Part shown: piece after piece, positions 6,613 to 13,402 of the stretch | How positions within the stretch are numbered: position 1 is the first letter of the stretch | Layout: the number at the start of each line of letters is the position of its first letter | NCBI GenBank assembly: GCA_017413145.1 | Contig: JAFPUX010000216.1 | Span: forward strand, 1 to 18,242 | Direction of reading: 5' to 3' | Length of the DNA: 18,242 bases | Origin: Kiritimatiellia bacterium | GTDB lineage: Bacteria > Verrucomicrobiota > Kiritimatiellia > RFP12 > UBA3636 | Notes under the pieces: generated by a model | The model's input: only the letters and a program-made list of their open reading frames with translations | What the model was told of the DNA's origin: nothing | Database searches by the model: none | Translations under genes and position numbers: made by a program

Positions 6613-7335
6613 CTACGGACGGTAGCGGGCGACGGAAACGAAGAGCCAGCCGATCGCGGCGAGCCACGCGAGGACGAGCGGCCAGCGGCGGTGCAAGGAT
6701 TCGGCGAGCGACTGGAGCGCGGCGACGGCGGCGAAGCCGAGGACGAGCCAGGCGAACAGCCTGGCAAGGTCCGCGCCCAGCGCGTCGGGGGGCGGCGCGC
6801 CGGCCGCGACATGCAGGAACGCCGCCGCCAGCAGATGGGGCAGGCACAGGCGGAGGCGCTTGAGAAAGCCGCCCGCGACGGAGGCCGCCGGGGTCGCCAG
6901 CCGCGCGCACGCGGCGCATCCCGCCAGGAGGGCGAGCCAGTCCGCCAGCTTGGTGTAGGCGTAGATGTTCCCGACGCCCCAGTCGTTCGCGCCGAGGAAG
7001 AAGCCGGGCAGCGTCTGCGTGAGCTGCCTGCACGAGAACGGAAACAGGCTGCCCCCGACGACCCACAGGACGAACAGGACGGGCACGAAGACGTGGGCGC
7101 GGAAGAAAACGGGCAGCTCGCGCTGGGAGCGCCGGAAGACGAGGAACGCCAGCGAAACGATCCCGGCGGCGAGCAAGGACGCGGCGAGCCGCCCGACGTC
7201 GCTCGCGCCGCGCCGCCCGTCGTCGGACAGGAACGGCAGGCCCAGGTCGTATGTTTCCGTGAAGAACCAGACCGCCCCCGCGACAAGGGCGAGGAAGGCG
7301 AGGGCTTGAAGAAGAATCCGGGAATAACGTTTCAT
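6613..7335 (-). CDS. Uncharacterised multipass (about 7 TM) membrane protein
   Basis: This 240-residue protein starts at the ATG complementary to 7333-7335, with the same AAAGGACTCCC leader and ribosome binding site as the lipoprotein at 2685. Hydrophobic stretches suitable for membrane helices lie near residues 7-26, 48-67, 82-102, 129-150, 163-180, 189-211 and 217-235. The loops are short, and a SCRQLTQTLPGFFLGANDWGV region (101-121) may be exposed. It begins MKRYSRILLQALAFLALVAG, so it shares the MKR start but not the MKRLALLL leader. Only 82 bp separate it from the membrane gene upstream, suggesting co-transcription. No family is recognised and no HAEDAEN tail is present. Confidence 0.65.
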   Translation of the reverse strand: MKRYSRILLQALAFLALVAGAVWFFTETYDLGLPFLSDDGRRGASDVGRLAASLLAAGIVSLAFLVFRRSQRELPVFFRAHVFVPVLFVLWVVGGSLFPFSCRQLTQTLPGFFLGANDWGVGNIYAYTKLADWLALLAGCAACARLATPAASVAGGFLKRLRLCLPHLLAAAFLHVAAGAPPPDALGADLARLFAWLVLGFAAVAALQSLAESLHRRWPLVLAWLAAIGWLFVSVARYRP

Positions 7336-7400
7336 GGGAGTCCTTTGGTTGGGTTGAAAGGGTTGAAGAGGTTGAAAGGGTAAAGGGTAAAGGGTAAAGT
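7336..7400. repeat. Leader repeat: tandem GTTGAAAGG/GTAAAGG words
   Basis: The plus strand reads as consecutive words of the GGGTTGAAAGG type and then three GGGTAAA words. The minus-strand leader of the downstream gene is therefore a CAACCTTT/TTTACCC pyrimidine tract followed by the AAAGGACTCCC ribosome binding segment. Similar tracts lie at 2686-2728, 10814-10872 and 11450-11510 with different word numbers. Confidence 0.7.
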
Positions 7401-7417
7401 TGCGAGGCGTGGCGGGG

Positions 7418-7948
7418 TCAGTCGAACCACCAGTTGACGGCGGCTTCGGGCAGGAGGAGCAAGGGGAGGTAGAAGGCGAGGAACGCGGACGCGGAGAGCG
7501 CGGCCAGGGCGCGGAAGACCGCGAGGGCGGCGTTGCGGCGCCAACCGGCGAAGACGGCGACCGCCGCCGCGAAAGCGAGAAGGCCGGCGGCAATCCCCGC
7601 GAGGACCGATACGCCTTCGCTCTTCTCGAATAATGCGGTCCACGGTTGCATCCGGTCGTAAAACGCGAACGTCGGAGGCCACCCGCCGTAGAGGGCCTTG
7701 GCGCGGTAGGCGAATGCGGCGAAGCCCGCGGCGTGCAACGCGCCGAGCGCGGCGAAGACCGCGATTGCGGCGAGGCACGTCCGGCGGAACGACATCGTCG
7801 GCCGGGGCTTCGTCGAGCGGACGAAGACTTCGACAACGATGGCCAGGAGTGACACCGCGAACAATCCGGCGAACAGGATCCCGGCCAGAGGGTCGTAGGC
7901 AACCGACCACGGAACGACGTTTGAAAGGGCGGCGAAAAGTGGAGTCAT
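7418..7948 (-). CDS. Uncharacterised four-TM membrane protein
   Basis: This 176-residue protein starts at the ATG complementary to 7946-7948. The upstream sequence is a run of Cs with no clear Shine-Dalgarno, so the start is tentative; the internal Met52 would lose the first helix. Hydrophobic helices lie near residues 20-42, 56-80, 112-135 and 139-167. Between helices 2 and 3 a loop of about 30 residues (YRAKALYGGWPPTFAFYDRM) is rich in aromatics. It ends LPEAAVNWWFD. No family is recognised. It lies upstream of and probably co-transcribed with the 7-TM gene, and may form a complex with it; this rests on proximity alone. Confidence 0.55.
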   Translation of the reverse strand: MTPLFAALSNVVPWSVAYDPLAGILFAGLFAVSLLAIVVEVFVRSTKPRPTMSFRRTCLAAIAVFAALGALHAAGFAAFAYRAKALYGGWPPTFAFYDRMQPWTALFEKSEGVSVLAGIAAGLLAFAAAVAVFAGWRRNAALAVFRALAALSASAFLAFYLPLLLLPEAAVNWWFD

Positions 7949-8072
7949 TGGAGGGGGGGGCCGGTGCGGGGGTGGGTCTGATGACGGAGGATTCTAGCAG
8001 ATTCCGATTTCCGAATTGTCATGGGATTGTAAAATTTTCGGGGCGGGAATTGTCGTTGTCTTCGTGGTGAAA

Positions 8073-8158
8073 TTTGGCGTGGTGGTGACAAAACTTGATA
8101 TTGAATTTTGGCGTGGCGGTGACAGATTGCTGGTTGAAAGTTTGGCGTGGCGGTGACA
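8073..8158 (+). repeat. Three 18-bp direct repeats at exact 34-bp spacing upstream of ATPase 2
   Basis: TTTGGCGTGGTGGTGACA (8073-8090), TTTGGCGTGGCGGTGACA (8107-8124) and the same again at 8141-8158 differ by at most one base. Their starts are exactly 34 bp apart. The 16-bp gaps are loosely similar (a TTG...TGAA pattern). The last copy ends 6 bp before the -35 box of ATPase 2. The arrangement resembles iterons or multiple operator sites. A degenerate partial copy may lie just upstream (8056-8072). Confidence 0.85.
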
Positions 8159-8164
8159 TTTTGC

Positions 8165-8194
8165 TTGACGAACAGGCGTCCTTCGTGCGAGAAT
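8165..8194 (+). promoter_or_regulatory. Candidate promoter of ATPase 2
   Basis: TTGACG (8165-8170) and GAGAAT (8189-8194) are separated by 18 bp and sit directly downstream of the 34-bp-spaced repeats. The layout matches the TTGACA/TAGAAT promoter of the toxin-antitoxin operon with weaker boxes. Confidence 0.6.
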
Positions 8195-8227
8195 CCCCGC
8201 GTTGCAAGGACAGAAACGGAGGATTCC

Positions 8228-9571
8228 ATGCCGCTTGATTTCAAACGGAAAGCATACGCGCAGATGCTGGAATGGAAGCGCACCCTCGCCGGGCGGTACG
8301 CGCTGCTCGTCGAAGGCGCCCGGCGCGTGGGCAAGACCCACCTCGTCCGCGAATTCGCCGCCCGCGAATACGAATCCTGCCTCTTCATCGACTTTTCCGG
8401 GCAGAACCAGCTCGTCCGGGACAGCAAGAAGGCGTTCACCGAGGAACGCGACGTCCAGGGCACGCTGGAGCGGTTGCAGACGCTCCACCGCGTCTCGCTC
8501 GTTCCCGGCCGCAGCTGCGTGGTCTTCGACGAGGTGCAGCGGTTTCCGGTCGCGCGCGAGGCCATCAAGCGGCTCGTGGAATACGGCAAGTACCACTACA
8601 TCGAGACCGGGTCCCTTCTGGGAATCAAGGAGAACGTGAAGGACATCGTCGTCCCGAGCGAGGAGCACCGGATGAAGCTGCATCCGCTGGACTTCGAGGA
8701 GTTCCTCTGGGCTCTCGGAGCGGAGCGAACGGCCGACGCAATCCGGGAGCGCTTCGCGGAGAAGAAGCCGATGGGATGGCTCCACGCCGACACCGTGAAG
8801 CTGGCGCGGCAATATCTGGTGGTCGGGGGAATGCCGCAGTCGGTGGAAGCGTACTGCCTGGGCGAGGACCGCCGTCTGGAGGCCAGCGAGGCGGCCAAGC
8901 GAGAAATCCTTTCGCTCTACGAGTCGGACATCGGAAAATTCGCGGGGGGCTACGCGCCGAAGGTGCGGGCGATCTTCCGTCACGTCCCCTCGGCGCTGAA
9001 CACGCGCGAGAAGAAGTTCCACCTGGCGGACCTCGGCCGGAACGCCCGGATGCGCCGGTACGAGAACGCCTTCCTCTGGCTCTCGGACTCGATGGTCGCG
9101 AACGTCGCCTACAACTCGACCGATCCGGGCGTCGGCCTCGAGATGAATCTCGACGATTCCCTGTTCAAGTGCTATCTGCTCGACACAGGGCTGCTGCTCA
9201 CGCAGGCGATGGCGGGCGAACGCGACGCGGACGGCCGGCTCCTGCGCGGCGTGCTCTACGACAAGCTCGGCGTCAACGAAGGGATGTTCTTCGAGAACTA
9301 CGTCGCCCAGGCCCTGACCGCCCGCGGACACGACCTGCTCTTCTACTCGCGGTCCAGTCCGCGGGTCGAAGTCGACTTCCTCTTCCGGAGCGGCATCAAG
9401 ACCTGCCCGATCGAAGTGAAGAGTTCCGGCTACCGCGTGCACGCCTCGCTCGATTGGCTCGCCGCCAATCGGAAGAAGGGGCTCGGGACGAAATACGTCG
9501 TCTGCCCGGGCGACTTCGAAACCGACGGGGGCGTCACCTATCTTCCGTTCTACATGGCGCACTGCCTGTAG
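8228..9571 (+). CDS. AAA_14/DUF4143 ATPase with PD-(D/E)XK-like C-terminus (ATPase 2)
   Basis: This 447-residue protein starts at an ATG five bases after GGAGG (8218-8222); a longer in-frame start would lie within the upstream repeats. Walker A is GARRVGKT (30-37) and Walker B is CVVFDEVQ (Asp101, Glu102), followed by YIETGSLLGI as sensor. The PLDFEEFLWA segment (153-162) is typical of the family. The C-terminus has CYLLDTGLL, FFENYVAQAL (Glu356), VEVDFLF (Asp383) and PIEVKSS (Glu396, Lys398), matching the DUF4143 nuclease-like fold. It differs clearly in sequence from ATPase 1, so it is not a recent local duplication. It is monocistronic and followed after 4 bp by a structured 180-bp repeat. 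Biochemical role unknown. Confidence 0.9.
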   Translation: MPLDFKRKAYAQMLEWKRTLAGRYALLVEGARRVGKTHLVREFAAREYESCLFIDFSGQNQLVRDSKKAFTEERDVQGTLERLQTLHRVSLVPGRSCVVFDEVQRFPVAREAIKRLVEYGKYHYIETGSLLGIKENVKDIVVPSEEHRMKLHPLDFEEFLWALGAERTADAIRERFAEKKPMGWLHADTVKLARQYLVVGGMPQSVEAYCLGEDRRLEASEAAKREILSLYESDIGKFAGGYAPKVRAIFRHVPSALNTREKKFHLADLGRNARMRRYENAFLWLSDSMVANVAYNSTDPGVGLEMNLDDSLFKCYLLDTGLLLTQAMAGERDADGRLLRGVLYDKLGVNEGMFFENYVAQALTARGHDLLFYSRSSPRVEVDFLFRSGIKTCPIEVKSSGYRVHASLDWLAANRKKGLGTKYVVCPGDFETDGGVTYLPFYMAHCL

Positions 9572-9575
9572 GCCG

Positions 9576-9755
9576 GGCGGCCTTGCATGGCGAGGCTTCC
9601 GCCACGCCGGCCGCGGCCGGGTGCCGCGGCTTCGCCGCTCGCTGCCGTCGGGTTTCATGGCGGGTTTCCTTTCGTGGCGGGGTGTGCGGGATTGTTCACA
9701 AATCGCAATTGTTCACAATTGTCCACAAATGGCAAAGTCAAATCAATTCTCAGCG
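9576..9755. repeat. 180-bp repeat downstream of ATPase 2 (copy 1): hairpins plus DnaA-box-like trio
   Basis: This block matches 13223-13402 with five differences that I can count in 180 bp. Its first half forms successive hairpins: GGCGAGGC/GCCACGCC around TTCC, GCCGCGGC/GCCGCGGC around CGGGT, and GCGGC/GCCGC around TTC. Its second half is a dispersed module with TTGTTCACA (9692-9700, 9709-9717) and TTGTCCACA (9719-9727). The hairpins could act as a 3' end structure for ATPase 2 but have no U-tract. The last 13 bp encode the tail and stop of the LysM gene on the other strand. Confidence 0.8.
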
Positions 9756-10813
9756 CCCTCCGCGGACTCCGCGTGGGGGGCGAGAGCGGCGGGCGCGTTC
9801 GTGGCAAGAGCGGGGATGACGAGTTTGGTGCCGGAGGTCAGGTAGTTCGGATTGGGAACGGCGTCCTTGTTCGCTTCCCAGATGACGGACCACTTGTTGC
9901 CGTTGCCGTAGAAGAGACGCGCGACGCCGGAGAGCGTGCCGCCGTCCCAGCCCGTCGAGCCGAAGACGTAGGTGCGCGGGAGCGGGACGGCGAGAAATGC
10001 CGCGCGGTCGGCGGCGGTCCAGGCGTCCAGTTTCGCCAGAATCGCGCGGGCGGGCCCGTCGGGAACGCGGCGCCATCTGACATCCGGCAGTTCGATGTCG
10101 AGTCGCGTTTTCTTCGTCGAGCCGTCGATGATGCGGAAGAACTTGATGGACTTGGACGAGCCGTCGACCCGGAAACAGGAGAGAACGAGATCCGGATGGA
10201 GGATCTGGGCACAGATGCAGGGCTCTTCCGGCCGTCTCGGCTTCGGTCGAAGCTCTTCGAAGTTTTTCCAGTCCGCGAGCAATGCGAGGATTTCGTCGCC
10301 CTCGGCCTTGGAGACTGCGTGCGTTTCGCCGTCGCCGTCCTCGCGGGAGAATCGCTCGTAGCGGACGATCGTCGAGGCGTCGAGGAAGCGGTCGGTCAGG
10401 GTCTCCTCGATTTCGCGATTCCACTTCTCGCGGAGACCGACGAATTCGCGACGAACGGAGTCGGGAACCAAGCGGACGGGGCCGGAAGGACGGCGGACGC
10501 AATTTCCGAAGCTGTTGTTTTCGCACGCGGCCATCTGGAACGAATACTCGTTCGTGACGCCGGAGCCGGACATCACCCGAAGCGGGTTGCGCGCTTCGCA
10601 CACGCCGATTTCCGGCCCGTAGGCGGGATCGGGCGTCCAGTTCTCGAAATCGGCGAGCAACGCTGCAACGCGCGCGGAATCGTCTGCCGAAAGGGCATGC
10701 CACTCGTAGGAGTCGTCCCCCACATGCCAAAAGCATTTCGTGGCGGGGTCTGCGGCGCGCGCCGGCGCGGCGGCGAGGGCGAGGAGGGGGAGGAGGAGGG
10801 CGAGGCGTTTCAT
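9743..10813 (-). CDS. Secreted LysM-domain protein
   Basis: This 356-residue protein starts at the ATG complementary to 10811-10813. The leader MKRLALLLPLLALAAAPARA has an A-R-A cleavage site and is followed by ADPAT. Residues 25-285 are unrecognised, but SKAEGDEILALLADW (168-182) matches a segment of the 332-aa paralogue at 15880. Residues 291-335 (GGTLSGVARLFYGNGNKW, then IWEANKDAVPNPN and GTKLVIPA) form a LysM domain, which binds N-acetylglucosamine-containing glycans such as peptidoglycan. The tail ALATNAPAALAPHAESAEGAEN and its TGA stop come from the dispersed repeat. It converges on ATPase 2. It probably anchors to the cell wall; no catalytic motif is visible. Confidence 0.75.
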   Translation of the reverse strand: MKRLALLLPLLALAAAPARAADPATKCFWHVGDDSYEWHALSADDSARVAALLADFENWTPDPAYGPEIGVCEARNPLRVMSGSGVTNEYSFQMAACENNSFGNCVRRPSGPVRLVPDSVRREFVGLREKWNREIEETLTDRFLDASTIVRYERFSREDGDGETHAVSKAEGDEILALLADWKNFEELRPKPRRPEEPCICAQILHPDLVLSCFRVDGSSKSIKFFRIIDGSTKKTRLDIELPDVRWRRVPDGPARAILAKLDAWTAADRAAFLAVPLPRTYVFGSTGWDGGTLSGVARLFYGNGNKWSVIWEANKDAVPNPNYLTSGTKLVIPALATNAPAALAPHAESAEGAEN

Positions 10814-10872
10814 CGGGTTGAAGAGGTTGAAGGGGTTGAAGGAGTTTAAAGTTGAAAGGGTAAAGGGAAAAG
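10814..10872. repeat. Leader repeat: tandem GGTTGAAG words
   Basis: Consecutive words GGGTTGAAGA, GGTTGAAGGG, GTTGAAGGA, GTTTAAA, GTTGAAAGGG and TAAAGGG lead up to the minus-strand start of the LysM gene. Unlike the tracts at 2686 and 7336, no AAAGGACTCCC ribosome binding segment lies between the words and the ATG; the start follows CAACCCG directly. Confidence 0.65.
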
Positions 10873-10937
10873 TGGCGGAGCGTGGCGGGGGCGGGGTCAT
10901 GCTAAATGCGGCGTGGCGGGGAGAAGGAGAAGCGGAT

Positions 10938-11237
10938 TCAGTCCAAAATGAGTTCACAATGCGGATTCAATCGGGCCCAAAGGGCAATGCACGGTTTGTA
11001 CAAGGCAAACAGCCATTCGTGTCCGGTATAGTCCGTGGCCCAGAGGAACGAAGGACCTCGAGGTTTGCAAAGAACGCAACCCACCAAGGAAACTGCCGGA
11101 CCGACAACAGGATGATTTCCGTTGTCTGTGAATTCTCTACAGGGGTTCGGCGTCTCGCGAAACACGTTGAAAAACACGAAGAACGACAAGACGTAAACTC
11201 CAAAAAGCCATACGACCCAAACCCGAAGGGACTTCAT
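10938..11237 (-). CDS. Small uncharacterised membrane protein
   Basis: This 99-residue protein is read from MKSLRVWVVWLFGVYVLSFF at the ATG complementary to 11235-11237. A purine-rich GACAGGAACG precedes it. In-frame upstream ATGs at 11282 and 11399 also exist and lie in leader-cassette remnants, so the start is uncertain. One strong helix covers residues 5-25; residues 45-58 are a weaker second candidate. Several cysteines (33, 54, 57, 83, 94) and the segment FLWATDYTGHEWLFALYKPC are notable. Codon use is visibly less GC-rich than in the neighbours (many TTT, GTT and AAA codons), which could mean a more recent arrival. No family is recognised; the gene call itself is moderate. Confidence 0.45.
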   Translation of the reverse strand: MKSLRVWVVWLFGVYVLSFFVFFNVFRETPNPCREFTDNGNHPVVGPAVSLVGCVLCKPRGPSFLWATDYTGHEWLFALYKPCIALWARLNPHCELILD

Positions 11238-11264
11238 CGTTCCTGTCGGGAAAGCGAAGATGCG

Positions 11265-11399
11265 GCAAGCAAGGCGTTTCATCTTTGCGGACTTCGCGGA
11301 CTTGGCGTGAGGGGTCAAGGGGACTTGGGGAGGAGGAGGGCGAGGCGTTTCATTGCGGGCGGGGGCGGGGAGGGGGAGGAGGGGGGTGAGGCGTTTCAT
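11265..11399 (-). repeat. Orphan leader cassettes (three MKRL start fragments without their own genes)
   Basis: The GAGGCGTTTCAT word that encodes the ATGAAACGCCTC leader start elsewhere appears three times here, with starts at 11282, 11353 and 11399. The middle copy reads MKRLALLLPKSP and then stops at 11315, a leader with no mature protein. The copy at 11399 reads MKRLTPLLPLPAPARN and runs on through HAKSAKSAK into the frame of the small membrane gene. The copy at 11282 (MKRLACRIF) joins the same frame. Confidence 0.6.
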
Positions 11400-11400
11400 T

Positions 11401-11510
11401 GGTTAAGTGGTTAAGTGGCGCTTCGCGCCGAAGTGGCGGCTGCGCCGCCTAAGTTGAAGGGTTGAAGGGGTTGAAAGGGTTGAAAGGGTTGAAAGGGTAA
11501 AGGGTCAAGT
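11401..11510. repeat. Spacer of short words and two small hairpins
   Basis: GGTTAAGT words are followed by two hairpin words, GGCGC-TTC-GCGCC (11417-11429) and GGCGGC-TGC-GCCGCC (11435-11449), each preceded by AAGT. A tandem run of TTGAAGGG/TTGAAAGGG units follows (about six, 11454-11500). No gene is seen. The tandem is the longest of the GTTGAAAGG tracts in the window. Confidence 0.65.
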
Positions 11511-11599
11511 TGCGTGGCGGGGTGCGATGGGGCGTAGTCTACCATGGTTCACGGCGGCGAAGTTGTGGGAAAGTGTGGGAAATGAAGGGGGTGCTAGAA

Positions 11600-11689
11600 T
11601 TTCCCCTAAATGGAGAAATGCAGAATAGGGGAAATTTTGCGGTGGCGCAAAAAGTTTCCCCTAAATTGCAAAATGCAGAATAGGGGAAA
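11600..11689. promoter_or_regulatory. Two copies of a 35-bp inverted-repeat operator upstream of ATPase 3
   Basis: TTTCCCCTA and TAGGGGAAA form 9-bp perfect inverted repeats at 11600-11608/11626-11634 and 11655-11663/11681-11689. In the first copy the arms extend to 11 bp. The 17-bp centres end in the same AAATGCAGAA word. The two copies are 55 bp apart start to start, and the second ends 8 bp before the -35 box of ATPase 3. Paired operators for a repressor, or RNA hairpins if transcribed, are the simplest readings. Confidence 0.85.
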
Positions 11690-11697
11690 GTTTTCTC

Positions 11698-11726
11698 TTG
11701 CGTTCCGCGGACGCCAGGCGTAGACT
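11698..11726 (+). promoter_or_regulatory. Candidate promoter of ATPase 3
   Basis: TTGCGT (11698-11703) and TAGACT (11721-11726) are separated by 17 bp, 32 bp before the start codon. The TAGANT -10 form is shared with the toxin-antitoxin promoter. Confidence 0.6.
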
Positions 11727-11757
11727 CTCCCGCAAACCGGACACGAAAGGAAACGCC

Positions 11758-13197
11758 ATGTTTTTCGGACGCGAAGAAATCATCGACCAGCTCGCCGCGC
11801 TCTGCCGCAAGCGCGTCGCGTCGCTCGTCACGTGCCGCGGCCGCCGCCGGATCGGGAAGAGCACGCTCGTGGAGAAGTTCGCGGAGCGCGAGGGATGCCG
11901 GCTGCTCAAGATCGAGGGGCGGCGCCCCGCGCCGGGGCTCGGCAACGCGGACGAGCTGGCGGCGTTCGCGAAGCAGCTCGCGGCGCAGACCGGGGCGGAG
12001 ACGGCGCCGCCCGCGAACTGGTTCGACGCATTCCGGCGGCTCGACGGGAAGATCGACGACCGCCGCCGCACGGTGGTGCTGCTCGACGAGGTGTCGTGGC
12101 TCGCGCACTACGACGAAAGCTTCGCCGACGACCTGAAGATGTGCTGGGACAACCTGTTCAAGAAGCACGACCGGCTGGTGATGGTGCTCTGCGGGAGCGT
12201 GTCGAGCTGGATCAAGGACAACGTCATCGACAACTCGGCCTTCTACGGCCGGCGCTCGCTCGACATCGTCGTGCCCGAGCTCCCGCTCGCCGACTGCGCC
12301 CGGTTCTGGGGCGCGGCGGCGGAGCGGATCGACGCGCGGGAAATCCTGGACGTGCTGTCCGTGACGGGCGGCGTCCCGCGCTATCTGGAGGAGGTCGACC
12401 CCGGGCTTTCCGCGTTCGAGAACATCCGCCGGCTGTGCTTCCTCCCGAACGCGCTCCTGCGGACCGACTTCGACGAGATGTTCCGGGACGTCGTGACGCA
12501 GGAGCGGGACTTCTCGGCGACGGTCCTGAAGTGCCTCGCGGACGGCTCCCGGAGCGCGTCCGAAATCGGCAAGGCCCTCCGGCTCGGGAAGGGCGGCCGC
12601 GTCTCGGCCGCGCTCGCCCGCCTCGCCGAGGCGGGGTTCGCGGCGGAGGACGACGCCCGCGACCCGGAGACCGGACGCGAGCCGCGCGAACGGCGCTGGC
12701 GACTGCGCGACAACTACGCGCGCTTCTTCCTCAAGTACGTCGAGCCGTTCGCCGGCGCGATCGACTCGGGCTCGTTCCGGCTCGCGAAGCTCGAATCGCT
12801 CGACGGCATCGAGTCCGTGATGGGGCTCGCGTTCGAGAACCTCGTCGCGAACCACGTCCGCGACCTGCTCCCCCTGCTCAACCTCCGCGACGCGCTGGTC
12901 GTCTCCGCGTCGCCCTGGCGGCGGAAGGGCTCGAAACGGCCGCGTGGGCGCACGGGCTGCCAGATCGACCTGCTCGTCCAGACGCGCCGGACCGCGTGCG
13001 TCGTCGAGGTCAAGCGGCGGCGCGAAATCGGGCGCGAGGTCGTCGACGAGGCGGACGCCAAGATCAAGGCGCTTTCGCTCCCGCCCGGCGTGTCGGCCCG
13101 CGCCGCGCTCGTCTACGACGGCGCGCTTTCGCCCGTGGTCGAGGCGGACGGCTATTTCGATTCCATCGTGCCGTTCCGCCGTCTGCTCGGACTCTGA
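11758..13197 (+). CDS. Archaeal-type ATPase (PF01637-like) with DUF234/nuclease-like C-terminus (ATPase 3)
   Basis: This 479-residue protein starts at the ATG after GAAAGGAAA; an upstream in-frame ATG at 11698 lies in the promoter. It begins MFFGREEIIDQL, the typical FxGRE start of archaeal-type ATPases. Walker A is GRRRIGKS (28-35), Walker B VVLLDEVSW (Asp110, Glu111) and the sensor VMVLCGS (141-147). A GGVPRYLEE motif (204-212) and a winged-helix segment (SASEIGKALRLGKGGRVSAA, 266-285) follow. The C-terminus has AFENLV (Glu360), GCQIDLLVQ (Asp404) and VVEVK (Glu417, Lys419), a PD-(D/E)XK-like arrangement. The family is a frequent accessory gene in gut bacteria and archaea with no settled function. 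It is monocistronic and followed by the same 180-bp repeat as ATPase 2. Confidence 0.9.
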   Translation: MFFGREEIIDQLAALCRKRVASLVTCRGRRRIGKSTLVEKFAEREGCRLLKIEGRRPAPGLGNADELAAFAKQLAAQTGAETAPPANWFDAFRRLDGKIDDRRRTVVLLDEVSWLAHYDESFADDLKMCWDNLFKKHDRLVMVLCGSVSSWIKDNVIDNSAFYGRRSLDIVVPELPLADCARFWGAAAERIDAREILDVLSVTGGVPRYLEEVDPGLSAFENIRRLCFLPNALLRTDFDEMFRDVVTQERDFSATVLKCLADGSRSASEIGKALRLGKGGRVSAALARLAEAGFAAEDDARDPETGREPRERRWRLRDNYARFFLKYVEPFAGAIDSGSFRLAKLESLDGIESVMGLAFENLVANHVRDLLPLLNLRDALVVSASPWRRKGSKRPRGRTGCQIDLLVQTRRTACVVEVKRRREIGREVVDEADAKIKALSLPPGVSARAALVYDGALSPVVEADGYFDSIVPFRRLLGL

Positions 13198-13222
13198 CCG
13201 CCGCCCCGCACGGCGCGGGACC

Positions 13223-13402
13223 GGCGGCCTTGCACGGCGTGGCTTCCGCCACGCCGGCCGCGGCCGGGTGCCGCGGCTTCGCCGCTCGCTGCCGTCGGGT
13301 TTCATGGTGGGTTTCCTTTCGTGGCGGGGTGTGCGGGATTGTTCACAAACCGCAATTGTTCACAATTGTCCACAAATGGCAAAGTCAAATCAATTCTCCG
13401 CG
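13223..13402. repeat. 180-bp repeat downstream of ATPase 3 (copy 2): hairpins plus DnaA-box-like trio
   Basis: This is the counterpart of 9576-9755. The first hairpin is perfect here (GGCGTGGC/GCCACGCC around TTCC). TTGTTCACA lies at 13339-13347 and 13356-13364 and TTGTCCACA at 13366-13374. As in copy 1, its last 13 bp supply the tail and stop of a convergent minus-strand gene. Confidence 0.8.

Noticed and set aside
8073..8158. Possible CRISPR array (three 18-bp repeats with 16-bp gaps)
   Set aside because: Repeats and gaps are much shorter than in CRISPR arrays, the gaps resemble one another, there are only three units, and no cas gene is present. A promoter-linked operator or iteron array fits better.
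7994..9658. Long minus-strand open frame antisense to ATPase 2
   Set aside because: The plus-strand gene has Walker motifs and family architecture, while the antisense product is low-complexity charged sequence typical of high-GC shadow frames. Its shared start is noted as a separate low-interest finding.
9576..9660. Classical intrinsic terminator after ATPase 2
   Set aside because: Several strong hairpins are present but none is followed by a T-tract, so they are described as a structured repeat instead.
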